A DNA stretch of 59,671 nucleotides from an uncultured Pelagibacteraceae bacterium (GCA_902607805.1 CACLLR010000004.1:1-59671); one strand, 5' to 3'. Positions 25,477 through 34,939 are shown, numbered from the stretch's first letter. A program made the numbers and translations. Notes: generated by a model not told the origin, from the sequence alone.

Positions 25477-26907
25477 ATGATTAATAAAAAAAAATTTTAC
25501 ATAAATGGTAAATGGGTAGATCCCTCAAAGCCAAATGACTTTCAAGTAATTAATCCCTCTAATGAGGAAATATTTGCTATAATTTCTTTAGGATATAAAG
25601 AAGATACAGATTTAGCAGTCAAATCAGCTAAAAAAGCTTTTGTAACTTGGAAAGAAACTTCAAAGGAAGAAAGGATTAATCTTTTAGAAAAATTATTAGA
25701 AATTTATAAAAAAAGATTTAAAGAAATGGCCGAAGCCATTTCAATGGAAATGGGAGCACCAATTGAGTGGTCAACTAATGTTCAAACCTCTTCTGGCCAG
25801 TCTCATTTAGAAGATTTTATATCAAGATTAAAAGAATTTAATTTTGAAAAAAAATTTAATGAAAAATCAAACAATCATATTCGTTATGAACCTATAGGAG
25901 TTTGTGGTCTAATCACTCCTTGGAATTGGCCAATAAATCAGATTGCTTTAAAAGTAGTTCCTGCTTTAGCTACTGGTTGTACAATGATACTTAAGCCATC
26001 TGAGATAGCACCTATTTCAGGTGTTTTGTTTGCAGAAATGATTGATGAAGCTGGATTTCCTCCTGGAGTTTTTAATTTAGTAAATGGTGATGGTGAAGGA
26101 GTTGGAACTCAAATCTCAAGTCATTCAGATATAGATATGGTATCCTTTACAGGTTCTACAAGAGCTGGAAAATTAATTTCAAAAAATGCTGCAAACACTA
26201 TTAAAAGAGTTTGTTTAGAATTGGGAGGCAAGGGTGCAAATATTGTTTTCGCAGACTCTTATTCAAATGCTGTTAGAGATGGAATTAGAAATGTAATGAG
26301 TAATTCAGGACAGTCATGTGATGCCCCCACAAGAATGTTGGTTGAAAAATCTATTTATCAAAAAGCTATTGAAGAAGCTGTAGACGAAGCTAATAAAATT
26401 AAAGTAGATTTGGCATCAAAAAAAGGTGATCATATTGGTCCGGTAGTTTCAAAAGTTCAATATGATAAAATTATTAACTTAATTAAAAGTGGAATAAATG
26501 AAGGAGCAACATTAGCTACTGGAGGACCAGAACTTCCAAATAATCTAAATAAAGGTTATTTTATTAAACCAACAATATTTTCAAATGTTACAAATGATAT
26601 GGAAATTTCTAAAAAAGAAATTTTTGGACCAGTACTTTCTATAATTCCATTTGAAACAGAAGATGAAGCTATAAAAATAACTAATGATACTGAATACGGT
26701 CTTGGTAACTACCTACAAACAGAAGACCATACAAAAGCAAAAAGAGTTGCAAAAAAATTAAGATCTGGAACTGTATATATAAACGGAAATGGAGCTGACT
26801 CAGGAACTCCTTTTGGTGGATATAGACAATCTGGAAATGGTCGTGAAGGAGGAGTTTGGGGATTAGAAGAATTCTTAGAAGTTAAAACTATAACAGGTTG
26901 GAATTAA
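25477..26907 (+). CDS. NAD(P)-dependent aldehyde dehydrogenase
   Basis: A 476-residue ALDH. Catalytic Asn150 is in TPWNWP, Lys173 in LKPSE, the general base Glu249 in LELGGKGANIVF and the nucleophile Cys281 in NSGQSCDAPTR. A 478-residue version from an in-frame TTG at 25471 is less likely than the ATG at 25477. The Gly-Lys-Gly after LELG is a slight variant of the common GGKSP. It forms a likely operon with the hydroxyisobutyrate-type dehydrogenase. Closest functional guess is an aliphatic or betaine-aldehyde-type ALDH; substrate unknown. Convergent with ugpQ, four bases apart. Confidence 0.88.
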   Translation: MINKKKFYINGKWVDPSKPNDFQVINPSNEEIFAIISLGYKEDTDLAVKSAKKAFVTWKETSKEERINLLEKLLEIYKKRFKEMAEAISMEMGAPIEWSTNVQTSSGQSHLEDFISRLKEFNFEKKFNEKSNNHIRYEPIGVCGLITPWNWPINQIALKVVPALATGCTMILKPSEIAPISGVLFAEMIDEAGFPPGVFNLVNGDGEGVGTQISSHSDIDMVSFTGSTRAGKLISKNAANTIKRVCLELGGKGANIVFADSYSNAVRDGIRNVMSNSGQSCDAPTRMLVEKSIYQKAIEEAVDEANKIKVDLASKKGDHIGPVVSKVQYDKIINLIKSGINEGATLATGGPELPNNLNKGYFIKPTIFSNVTNDMEISKKEIFGPVLSIIPFETEDEAIKITNDTEYGLGNYLQTEDHTKAKRVAKKLRSGTVYINGNGADSGTPFGGYRQSGNGREGGVWGLEEFLEVKTITGWN

Positions 26908-26911
26908 TAAG

Positions 26912-27832
26912 CTAAAACCACTTTATATTTTTTTTTTCGCATAAATTTTTAAGTTTCACTGGATAATCTGTCATTATTCCATCTACCCCATATTCTATCA
27001 TTCTCAACATATCTTCCTCTTTATTAACTGTCCAAACATTAACAGGTAAATTTTCCTCATGTGAAATTTCAACATTTCTTTTCGTGATGTCTCTGTACAA
27101 AGGATGCCAAGCTTCACCGCCTAATTCTTTGATTATTTTTGGAATCTCAAGGTTATTGAAAAATGGAATAATTCCCATCCAGGGTGAATTTTCATAAATA
27201 TTTTTCTTAGTTTTTTTTAAATCTTGCTGTGTTGATAAATAACCCCTAGAAATGTTTGGTAATTGTAATTTGAATTCTTTTAATACCCTCCAATCAAAAG
27301 AAGAAACTAAAATTTGATTGCTTAAATTAGAGTTTTCAATTTCTTCCTTTACTAGTTTTACAATTTCTTCAGGTTCAGGGACAAGGTTGTTAATTAATGG
27401 ACTAGACTTAAATTCTAAATTAATTATCAAATCTTCAATTTTATAAGAATTTAATATTTCAAATAATTGTTTTAAATTTGGTATTCTTTGATTCTCTAAA
27501 CTTTTTTGGTTTAAAAATCTTCTTCCATAACTAGATAATTTATTAACAGCTCCAACGTCATAATTTAATAATTCTTTAAAAGTTTTACTGATAATTTTTA
27601 TATTTTCATCTTCAATCCAATTTCCATCTAAATCTTTGGTCTGATCTTTATCTAGAAAAAAATCATGAGTAATAACTGGCACTAAATCTTTAGAAAATAA
27701 AATATCAACTTCTAATCCACTAAAATTATTTTCAAATAAATATTTAAAGCTTTCAAGTGTATTTTCTGGCAACACACCTCTCGCTCCTCTGTGACCATAA
27801 ATCTTGATGTGATTTGGTTTAGATAGTATCAA
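26912..27832 (-). CDS. ugpQ: Glycerophosphodiester phosphodiesterase UgpQ
   Basis: A 306-residue cytosolic GDPD. Catalytic GHRGARGVLPENTL (near residue 13) and the second His in ITHDFFLDKDQT are present, with EVDI and EFK acidic metal ligands, and the ending NVWTVNKEEDMLRMIEYGVDGIMTDYP. No signal peptide. It releases glycerol-3-phosphate and an alcohol such as choline from imported diesters. No ATG is near the motif; the frame starts with TTG at 27832, two bases after the ugpC stop. It is last in the ugp operon, which fits intracellular hydrolysis of the imported substrate. Confidence 0.9.
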   Translation of the reverse strand: MILSKPNHIKIYGHRGARGVLPENTLESFKYLFENNFSGLEVDILFSKDLVPVITHDFFLDKDQTKDLDGNWIEDENIKIISKTFKELLNYDVGAVNKLSSYGRRFLNQKSLENQRIPNLKQLFEILNSYKIEDLIINLEFKSSPLINNLVPEPEEIVKLVKEEIENSNLSNQILVSSFDWRVLKEFKLQLPNISRGYLSTQQDLKKTKKNIYENSPWMGIIPFFNNLEIPKIIKELGGEAWHPLYRDITKRNVEISHEENLPVNVWTVNKEEDMLRMIEYGVDGIMTDYPVKLKNLCEKKNIKWF

Positions 27833-27834
27833 GT

Positions 27835-28890
27835 TTAAATTATTCTTTTTCCAGTTTTTTTATTAAATATATATAATTTGTTTTCTTGAATATTTAATGC
27901 CAATTTAGAACCTGAATTTATTTTTTCATTTCCTGGTGTTCGGTAGCATAATAAATCTTTCTTATCCTTGATTTCACCATAAACAAGATTGTCAGATCCT
28001 AATTTTTCAACTAAATCAACATTGAATTTAATTAATCCATTGTTAGCTTGTACTAAATGTTCAGGTCTAACTCCTAAAATAACTTTTCCATCAAAATCAC
28101 TTTTTATGCCTGTAATTTCAAATGCTTGAGTTTTGAATTTATTATTTTTTAGCTCACCTTCAATAAAATTCATTTGAGGTGATCCTATAAATCCAGCAAC
28201 AAAAACAGATGTTGGATTATTGTATATTTCTATTGGTGTTCCTAATTGTTCGATTATTCCATTATTAATTACTGCCAATCTATCTGCTAATGTCATTGCT
28301 TCTACTTGATCGTGAGTTACAAAAATACTTGTTACTCCAACTTTTCTTTGAAGTTTTTTAATCTCTAATCTCATTTGAATACGCAGTTTTGCATCTAGGT
28401 TAGATAATGGTTCGTCAAATAAAAAGATTTTTGGACTTCTTACAATTGCTCTTCCCATTGCCACTCTCTGTCTTTGACCTCCTGATAACAATGCTGGTCT
28501 TCTCTCTAGATAATCTGATATCTGTAATAGCTTTGCTGCAGCATTTACTTTTTTTTCTATTACATCTTTAGCTAGGCCCCTATTTTTTAATCCATAAGCT
28601 AAATTGTTATAAACATTCATATGTGGATATAATGCGTAGTTTTGAAATACCATCGCAACATCTCTTTCTGATGGATCAATTTTATTTATAATTTTTTTAT
28701 CAAGTTCAATATCTCCTGTTGTTATATCTTCAAGTCCCGCTACCATTCTTAACAAAGTAGATTTCCCGCAGCCTGATGGTCCAACAAAAACCATAAATTC
28801 TCCTTTTTCTATATTTAGAGAAGTTGTTTGCACAGCTTTAGTGCCGTTAGGATAAATTTTTGTTACTTTTTTTAATTCTAAAAAACTCAT
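27835..28890 (-). CDS. ugpC: ABC transporter ATP-binding protein UgpC
   Basis: A 351-residue ATPase of the MalK/UgpC type. Walker A GPSGCGKST lies near residues 38-46; the signature LLSGGQRQRVAMGRAI and Walker B IFLFDEPLSNLD are canonical, with the switch His in FVTHD. A regulatory OB domain fills residues ~240-351. It energises the UgpA/UgpE permease pair. It starts one base after the second ugpE copy. MalK-type ATPases can serve several sugar permeases, so sharing with another porter cannot be excluded. Confidence 0.92.
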   Translation of the reverse strand: MSFLELKKVTKIYPNGTKAVQTTSLNIEKGEFMVFVGPSGCGKSTLLRMVAGLEDITTGDIELDKKIINKIDPSERDVAMVFQNYALYPHMNVYNNLAYGLKNRGLAKDVIEKKVNAAAKLLQISDYLERRPALLSGGQRQRVAMGRAIVRSPKIFLFDEPLSNLDAKLRIQMRLEIKKLQRKVGVTSIFVTHDQVEAMTLADRLAVINNGIIEQLGTPIEIYNNPTSVFVAGFIGSPQMNFIEGELKNNKFKTQAFEITGIKSDFDGKVILGVRPEHLVQANNGLIKFNVDLVEKLGSDNLVYGEIKDKKDLLCYRTPGNEKINSGSKLALNIQENKLYIFNKKTGKRII

Positions 28891-29742
28891 TTATTTCTCC
28901 GTTTGAATTAGTCCTTTTATGAACCATTTTTGTAAAAATACCACCACTAAAACAGGAGGTATCATTGATAAAATAATATAAGCAAATCTCTCTGCTGTTC
29001 TAGGAATAGCAACACCCTCATAGCTCTCTGTGAATATAATTTTCATTCCCATAACAACAGTCCAATATTCCTCGCTAGTAGTCATAATTAACGGCCATAA
29101 ATACTGGCTATATCCATAAACAAACATAAATATAAACATTGCTGCAATCATAGTTTTAGATAACGGAACTAAGAAATCTATGAAAAATCTCCAAGTACTG
29201 GCACCATCTAATTTTGCTGACTCCAAAAGCTCATCTGGGATTGTCTTATAAAATTGTCTAAAGAAAAATGTTGCTGTTGCAGATGCAACTAATGGAAGAA
29301 CAAGACCTGTGTAAGAATTTGTTAAACCTAAATCTGATACAACTTTATAACTGGGAAAAATTCTTACCTCTAATGGCACAAGCAAAGTAATAAAAATTAA
29401 CCAAAAAATAGGCACAGCTAATTTAAATCTGAAATAAACTAAAGCATATGCAGACATTGCAGAAATAACCACTTTAAGAGTTGCAATTCCAAATGCCATT
29501 ATAAAACTATTAATAAACATTTTTCCAGCAGTAACTTCTTCGGACCACCCACCTTTCTCATTTAAAACTTCGTTATAGTTTCTTGAAAGTTGGTCTCCCA
29601 AATTAAATTTCATGCCCTCTGTTAATATAGTTACTGAATCATGGGTAGAACTTGCAAAAGATATCCAGATTGGAACAACCATTAACAAGACTCCTAATAA
29701 AAGAATAATATGGGCAATTATCTGAAGTGGTTTAATTTTCAT
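28891..29742 (-). CDS. ugpE: ABC permease UgpE, second tandem copy
   Basis: A 283-residue permease with six membrane helices, the EAA loop being ESAKLDGASTWRFFIDFLVPL. It is closely similar along its length to the gene just upstream, sharing FFRQFYKT-PDELLESAKLDGA-TWRFF in order. It overlaps that gene by four bases. Relative to it, this copy has an insertion near residue 235 (IIFTESYEGVAIPRTAERF versus a shorter loop). It presumably pairs with UgpA; whether both UgpE copies serve one transporter or alternate forms is open. Confidence 0.9.
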   Translation of the reverse strand: MKIKPLQIIAHIILLLGVLLMVVPIWISFASSTHDSVTILTEGMKFNLGDQLSRNYNEVLNEKGGWSEEVTAGKMFINSFIMAFGIATLKVVISAMSAYALVYFRFKLAVPIFWLIFITLLVPLEVRIFPSYKVVSDLGLTNSYTGLVLPLVASATATFFFRQFYKTIPDELLESAKLDGASTWRFFIDFLVPLSKTMIAAMFIFMFVYGYSQYLWPLIMTTSEEYWTVVMGMKIIFTESYEGVAIPRTAERFAYIILSMIPPVLVVVFLQKWFIKGLIQTEK

Positions 29743-30560
29743 TTGTCTTGAAAAACTCCTTTAATAAAATGTCTTTGCAGAATTACTATAATTAAAATTG
29801 GCGGTATCATAGACATCATTACAAAAGCAAAACGATGCACAATTGAACCTGACATCATCTTTAATCCCATAACTACTGTCCAGTATTGCTCTTGGGATGT
29901 CACTAATAAAGGCCATAAGTATTGGTTATAACCAAAGACAAACATAAATATCAACATGGCAACAATCATTGTTTTTGAAAGAGGCACTAAGAAATCAATA
30001 AAAAATCTCCAAGTATTTGCTCCATCAAGCTTTGCTGACTCAAGTAATTCATCTGGGACAGTTTTATAAAATTGTCTAAAAAATAAAGTTGCTACAGCTG
30101 AAGCTGAAATTGGGACAATTAATCCAAAATATGAATTTACAAGATTAAGTTTAGCCATAACTGAGTATGTGGGAAAAATTCTTAACTCTAAAGGTACTAA
30201 AATAGTAATAAAAATTATCCAAAATAATAATGTTGCATATTTTATTCTATAATAAACTAAAGCATATGCAGCCATAAGAGATGTAACAACTGATAAGATT
30301 GCTACTCCTGTTGCCATTATAAAACTATTAAAAAACATTTTTAAGGCAGTAATTTCTTTAAAAAAACCTCCCTTGTATAATAAAACTCTAATATAGTTTT
30401 CAACAAATCTATCACCTAAATAAACTTGTAAACCTTGAGTATTAATAGATAAGCTTGAATGAGTTGAGCTGGCAAAAATTAACCATACAGGAACTATCAT
30501 AATAAATATTCCTATAAATAAGATTAAATGAGAAAAGCTTGATGTAAATAATCTAGTCAT
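29739..30560 (-). CDS. ugpE: ABC permease UgpE, first tandem copy
   Basis: A 273-residue inner-membrane permease of the carbohydrate uptake type. Six helices are visible, starting SHLILFIGIFIMIVPVWLIF. The EAA loop is ESAKLDGANTWRFFIDF. Its start overlaps the ugpA stop by one base and its end overlaps the second ugpE copy by four, so all are translated from one message. E. coli UgpE is 281 residues. The neighbour copy is clearly a paralogue, so this is a tandem duplication, unusual for a Ugp operon that needs only one UgpA/UgpE pair. Confidence 0.9.
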   Translation of the reverse strand: MTRLFTSSFSHLILFIGIFIMIVPVWLIFASSTHSSLSINTQGLQVYLGDRFVENYIRVLLYKGGFFKEITALKMFFNSFIMATGVAILSVVTSLMAAYALVYYRIKYATLLFWIIFITILVPLELRIFPTYSVMAKLNLVNSYFGLIVPISASAVATLFFRQFYKTVPDELLESAKLDGANTWRFFIDFLVPLSKTMIVAMLIFMFVFGYNQYLWPLLVTSQEQYWTVVMGLKMMSGSIVHRFAFVMMSMIPPILIIVILQRHFIKGVFQDK

Positions 30561-31438
30561 TAATTATAATGTATTTTCCCTTCAATGTATCTAAATTGAA
30601 AAATTGTAATTACTAAAACAATCAACATCATCATTATTGATTGAGCTCCCGCACTTCCTAAATCTAATCCCCTAAATCCATCCATGTATGCTTTATAAAC
30701 AAGAGTTCTCGTTTCACCTGATGGAGAACCTATTGTAGTAGTATCAATAATTCCAAATGTATCAAAAAAAGCATACGTTATATTAATAATTATTAAAAAA
30801 AATGTAGTTGGCATTAATAATGGAAAAGTAATTGACCAAAATCTTCTAAAACTACTTTTGCAGTCAATCATAGATGCCTCGATTACTGATTTTTGTATAG
30901 CCTGCAGACCTGCTAAGAAAAAAATGAAATTAGCGCTAATTTGTTTCCAAGAACCAGCTATAATGACATAGATATAAGCATCAAAAACATTTTCGTACCA
31001 ATTAAAGCCCCATAAGTCATTAAACAAATGGTAGAGAAGTCCAAATCTTTCACTAAAAAAGTAATTTGCCATAACACCCACTACAGCAGGAGCAATAGCA
31101 TATGGCCAAATAAGAAGTGTTTTATAAGTACTTTTACCATGCATTATGTTATTTGCTTGAACAGCAAGCAACAATCCAATGGCTCCTGTGATAAGAGTTA
31201 TGACAAAGCTATAAATAATGGTAAATTTAAATGCTATCTTATAAGCCGGGTCATCAAAAATAAATAAAAAATTATCAAATCCTGCAAACTGAACACTAAT
31301 TCCAAATGCATCTTGCATTGTAAATGCGTCTTTAAAAGTTTGTATTATTGGCCAATATAAAAATATTAATAAAATCCCTAGCTGTGGAGCTAAAAATAAA
31401 TATTGCGAATAACTGGATTTAAATTGAACTTTTTTCAT
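30560..31438 (-). CDS. ugpA: ABC permease UgpA
   Basis: A 292-residue permease with six helices. The N-terminus YLFLAPQLGILLIFLYWPII and the loop EASMIDCKSSFRRFWSITFPLL (EAA motif, here written in parts EASMIDCKS and FWSITFPLL) are UgpA-like, as is GSPSGETRTLVYKAYMDGF near residue 240. It forms the translocation pore with UgpE. A hairpin (31455-31478) lies between the ugpB stop and this start, and a modest ribosome site overlaps it. Confidence 0.9.
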   Translation of the reverse strand: MKKVQFKSSYSQYLFLAPQLGILLIFLYWPIIQTFKDAFTMQDAFGISVQFAGFDNFLFIFDDPAYKIAFKFTIIYSFVITLITGAIGLLLAVQANNIMHGKSTYKTLLIWPYAIAPAVVGVMANYFFSERFGLLYHLFNDLWGFNWYENVFDAYIYVIIAGSWKQISANFIFFLAGLQAIQKSVIEASMIDCKSSFRRFWSITFPLLMPTTFFLIIINITYAFFDTFGIIDTTTIGSPSGETRTLVYKAYMDGFRGLDLGSAGAQSIMMMLIVLVITIFQFRYIEGKIHYN

Positions 31439-31454
31439 ACATACAAAAATAATA

Positions 31455-31478
31455 AGGAGGGTACTTAAATACCCTCCT
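31455..31478 (-). terminator. Attenuator-like hairpin between ugpB and ugpA
   Basis: AGGAGGGTA (31455-31463) and TACCCTCCT (31470-31478) form a 9-bp perfect stem with a 6-base loop. On the transcribed strand it is followed by TATTATTTTTG. It sits 16 bases after the ugpB stop and 17 before the ugpA ATG. The stem contains AGGAGG on the + strand complement, so partial termination or masking is possible; either would lower permease relative to binding protein. Confidence 0.75.
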
Positions 31479-31493
31479 CATTTAAATTGTTAT

Positions 31494-32801
31494 TTATAGA
31501 GTTTTAGCAAATTGTTTTAACAACTTAGCTGCACCCTTATCCATGTTCGCAAGTCCTTTTTCGATAGATATCTTGCCATTTAACATAGGCTCAACATTTT
31601 CATAAATTACTTCACGAATTTGTGGCCAGTTACCAGCTCTATATCCACCAGGAATAGTCGAACCTTCTAAGCTTAGTTGTTCACCAACAGCTTTGTGGTA
31701 AGGAGAAGTTCTATAAAAGTTAATAGTCTCAGCTAAAGCTATACCGCCTTTAGTTACAGCAGAATATCCTGTCATGTTGTGATAATACAAATCCATTTCA
31801 GGAGAACCCATAAATTCTATAAATTTTGCAAGTCCTTTATATTCTTCTTCTGTGTGACCATTTAAGATCCAATTAGCGGCACCACCAATAAATGTTGGAT
31901 ACTCTTTACCTCCAGTTACAGAATCCCAATAAGGAATATGATTAACTGAGAAGTTAGGCACAACACCTTTCATTCCACCAAATGATGCTGCAGAACCAAA
32001 CCAAAAAGCAGCTTCACCAGCTATAAAAGGAGCTTGATTATCTCCCCATGCTCTACCCTTGTAACCGTATAAACCACTGTCATACCATTCTTTAACTTTT
32101 TTCCAATGCATCACAAATGCATCTGTTTCAGCGAATAAAGTTTTAGTAGGAACAGCATCGTAACCATTGTTTCCATCTGTCATTAGTAAGTTGTGTCTTG
32201 AAAAGAAATTTTCAGTCCAAATCCATGGAAAGTGACTTTGAACTAAAGGAATGTATCCAGCGGCTTTAATTTTTGGAGCCATAGCCTCAAATTCTTCATA
32301 AGTTTTTGGAACAGCTTCAATTCCTACTTTTTTTAAGATATCCATGTTAGCATACATTAAGCATGTTGAACTATTGAAAGGTACACCAATCATTTTTCCA
32401 TCAGAGTCAGCATAGAAATTTTTAATACCTGGAATGTAATTGTCAGCATCTACTTTGATTCCATATTTCTCTGCCATTTCTTCAAAACCAATAACAACAC
32501 CATTTTTTACCTGTGCCACCATAATTGCAGCTCCGGCATCATAAACTTGTGAATAGTGTGGTTGGTCTCCTGCTCTAAAAGCAGCAATTGTTGCAGCCAT
32601 GTTATCTTCGTAACTTCCTTTACCTGTTGGAATTACTGTATATTCATTTTGAGAAGCATTAAATCTATTTGCAATTTCAATAATAACATCACCTAGGAAA
32701 CCACTGTTACCGTACCACCAGTGAATTTCTGTCTTTGCATAACTATTTGATGTAAATGAAAAAGAAAATAATAATGCTAAAATAGTAATTATTTTTTTCA
32801 T
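31494..32801 (-). CDS. ugpB: sn-glycerol-3-phosphate/glycerophosphodiester-binding protein UgpB
   Basis: A 435-residue periplasmic binding protein with signal peptide MKKIITILALLFSFSFTSNSYA. Homology to E. coli UgpB is clear in WWYGNSGFLGDVIIEIANRFNAS, GKGSYEDNMAATIAAFRAG, VPFNSSTCLMYANMD and the end NWPQIREVIYENVEPML. It captures glycerol-3-phosphate or its diesters such as glycerophosphocholine; ugpQ downstream supports diester use. The 147 bases upstream contain a good GAAGGGA ribosome site and an ATAAGCTTAT palindrome, but no Pho-box repeat was recognised. Confidence 0.92.
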   Translation of the reverse strand: MKKIITILALLFSFSFTSNSYAKTEIHWWYGNSGFLGDVIIEIANRFNASQNEYTVIPTGKGSYEDNMAATIAAFRAGDQPHYSQVYDAGAAIMVAQVKNGVVIGFEEMAEKYGIKVDADNYIPGIKNFYADSDGKMIGVPFNSSTCLMYANMDILKKVGIEAVPKTYEEFEAMAPKIKAAGYIPLVQSHFPWIWTENFFSRHNLLMTDGNNGYDAVPTKTLFAETDAFVMHWKKVKEWYDSGLYGYKGRAWGDNQAPFIAGEAAFWFGSAASFGGMKGVVPNFSVNHIPYWDSVTGGKEYPTFIGGAANWILNGHTEEEYKGLAKFIEFMGSPEMDLYYHNMTGYSAVTKGGIALAETINFYRTSPYHKAVGEQLSLEGSTIPGGYRAGNWPQIREVIYENVEPMLNGKISIEKGLANMDKGAAKLLKQFAKTL

Positions 32802-32948
32802 TTTTTTCCCTTCTTTGTTTTTTTTATAAAAATAAGCTTATAAAAATGATTTTAAATTAATATTAAAAATAAATTAAATTTATGTGAATTTTTAAGATAC
32901 TGGTAAAAAAAAGAAAATTATTTACAATTTAAGGTTGAATGAAAAAAA

Positions 32949-34082
32949 TTATTTTTTTAAAAAATTTAATCTAGCTATAATTTCATCTCTATCCATATAA
33001 TATCCTTGCAGATGTCTATGTCCTGAGTTTGGATTAAAAGCTGTTCTTCCATGCAAAAGCCTTCTATTATTAAAAGAAAAAATATCTCCTTTTTCTAATC
33101 TAAATTTTATTTGAAACTTATCATCATGAAGCAGGTTTCCAAATTTATGATGTGCTTTATAAACTTTGTCCATAATATTTGGATGGCAATCTAGTGCATC
33201 CATTGTTGCCACACTAAATCTTATATCATTATAATCCCCATCTTTAGTTAATGTTATAGCTGGAGCATAAAAACTTCTATGTGCTTCTTGTGTATAATCT
33301 TTATCTCTAAATCTTAGAGGAGTATTAACAAGAGTTTCGAAAATTTCTTTCTCATTATTTTTTAGATATTCAGCAACAGCAAATGCATCAACAGCTGATG
33401 AGTCGCCACCTTCCGCATCATTTATTAAACAATGCAGGAATTGATATCCGGGAGGATTCTCAAACCATGGTAAATCCATATGATTTCTTAGACCGTGAGC
33501 TGTATACGCTGAATTATTTGGTTTTGGTACATTTATTACTTCAAATGGTGTTTTAAAAAAAGTTTCTCTCGTATGACTTATTCTGTTTAATAAAGGAAAT
33601 GCAGATTTATTTTCTGTTGGAGAGTTTTTTACGATTGCTATTCCTTGATGGTGAAGTAATTCAAGCCATTTGATTAATCCTTTATCAGAATTTAAAATTT
33701 CATTATGATCTATTTTAATTGAATCTAAATTTTTTTGTAAAGAATTATCCCACAACTTATAAGGAGAAATATATTTTTGGTTATTCTTTAATGTATAGCA
33801 GTTTTCTCTCAACCAATTTAAATCATAATAACTAGTATGCTCTCCTTCACTCCATTCAATTTCTAACTTTCCTTCTTTATTTATATTGTAATTTTTAGGG
33901 TTTAAATTTGTAGATAAATTTAAAATATTAAACATTCTGTGTCTTGAGTCTTTGTCATGCGCTGTGGGACAATTATCTCTTAACCACATAAAATTAAATT
34001 GACTTTTTTCTCCATCATTCCATTCAATTTCTAGAAATGATTTATTTTTTTTAATATTTTTTATTACGTAATTTTCTTGCAT
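32949..34082 (-). CDS. Gamma-butyrobetaine hydroxylase-like 2OG-Fe(II) dioxygenase
   Basis: A 377-residue protein with the BBOX/trimethyllysine dioxygenase layout: an N-terminal DUF971 domain (WLRDNCPTAHDKDSRHR, near residues 33-49, metal-site remnants) and a TauD-type catalytic domain. The iron ligands are HMD in NHMDLPW (about residue 205) and His in NNRRLLHGRTAF; the end RHLQGYYMDRDE supplies the 2OG-binding Arg. Family members hydroxylate gamma-butyrobetaine to carnitine or trimethyllysine. No carnitine genes are adjacent; it overlaps the stop of a class II aldolase gene and probably shares its transcript. Confidence 0.8.
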   Translation of the reverse strand: MQENYVIKNIKKNKSFLEIEWNDGEKSQFNFMWLRDNCPTAHDKDSRHRMFNILNLSTNLNPKNYNINKEGKLEIEWSEGEHTSYYDLNWLRENCYTLKNNQKYISPYKLWDNSLQKNLDSIKIDHNEILNSDKGLIKWLELLHHQGIAIVKNSPTENKSAFPLLNRISHTRETFFKTPFEVINVPKPNNSAYTAHGLRNHMDLPWFENPPGYQFLHCLINDAEGGDSSAVDAFAVAEYLKNNEKEIFETLVNTPLRFRDKDYTQEAHRSFYAPAITLTKDGDYNDIRFSVATMDALDCHPNIMDKVYKAHHKFGNLLHDDKFQIKFRLEKGDIFSFNNRRLLHGRTAFNPNSGHRHLQGYYMDRDEIIARLNFLKK

Positions 34083-34813
34083 TACAATTTATAGTTAGAG
34101 TGTTCTCTGTCTAGTTTTCTAAGTAGAGCCGCCCACTCTGTTTTTCCATCATAATTATAATCTTTAGATTTGTCCATATTTTCCCAATAATATGCAGCTT
34201 TTTGTTTATCTATTTCATTCATTTTTAAACCCATTGATAAATTTTTAACTTGAACTGAACATGCCTGTTCTAAATAGTAAGCTCTAAAAAAAGCCTCAGC
34301 TGCAGTTTTACCAATTGTATAATAACCATGATTTCTTGTAATCAAAATATCGTGCTGTTTAATTAGAGAGATAAATTTATTCGAAAATTCTTTATCTTCT
34401 ACAAATTCATAATCTATGTATCCAATTAAGTGATTTAAATATACTGCAGCTTGCGAAAGATACATTAATCCTTCTTTAGTGCCCCCTACTGCCATTACAT
34501 TCTCAGCATGTCCATGAACATAAAAATTTACATCATCTCTTGAATTAAAAATCCATTGGGCAAGATTAATACATCCATCATTCAGCCAAGGACCATCTGA
34601 ATCTATTGCTCGACCTTGTTTATCTATTTTGACCAAAGAGGAAGCTGTCACTTCTTCATAAAACAATCCATATGGATGAACAAAAGAATAATTATTATTT
34701 TCTATTGATCTTGCTCCAGCACATTGATTAGCAAGATCAGTCATCCCATACATGTGTAAAATTCTATAGAGAGCAGAAAGCTCGCATCTAACATCTTTAT
34801 CTGTTTGAGCCAT
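34082..34813 (-). CDS. Class II aldolase/adducin family protein
   Basis: A 243-residue protein of the fuculose-1-phosphate aldolase fold. The zinc histidines are visible in VHGHAENV (two His) and NHGYYTIG, with FVHPYGLFYEEVTASSL in the active-site loop. Members cleave or epimerise sugar phosphates, or act as decarboxylases. Substrate is not indicated by sequence. It is first in a two-gene unit with the butyrobetaine hydroxylase-like gene (TAATG overlap). It is divergent from proV, with 126 bases between. Confidence 0.78.
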   Translation of the reverse strand: MAQTDKDVRCELSALYRILHMYGMTDLANQCAGARSIENNNYSFVHPYGLFYEEVTASSLVKIDKQGRAIDSDGPWLNDGCINLAQWIFNSRDDVNFYVHGHAENVMAVGGTKEGLMYLSQAAVYLNHLIGYIDYEFVEDKEFSNKFISLIKQHDILITRNHGYYTIGKTAAEAFFRAYYLEQACSVQVKNLSMGLKMNEIDKQKAAYYWENMDKSKDYNYDGKTEWAALLRKLDREHSNYKL

Positions 34814-34939
34814 GATTTTAAATAATATTCCAAAAAGTATCTTGAATACAATAAAATATCTTTAAAATTAGTATCAATTATAAGTTGTATAATAATTTAT
34901 TAGTTTTACATCGTATGCTAACAACTGTTAAATTATTGT
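34814..34939. promoter_or_regulatory. Divergent promoter region between the aldolase-like gene and proV
   Basis: The 126 bases must drive both genes. On the + strand TATAAT at 34888-34893 is a good -10 candidate without a clear -35. Two short inverted repeats are seen: GTAT-N5-ATAC near 34843 and TAACA-AC-TGTTA at 34919-34930, the latter just before the proV start where a repressor would block. No known operator consensus is matched. Confidence 0.3.

Noticed and set aside
32802..32948. Pho box upstream of ugpB
   Set aside because: No pair of CTGTCAT-like repeats; only AT-rich sequence and a short ATAAGCTTAT palindrome.
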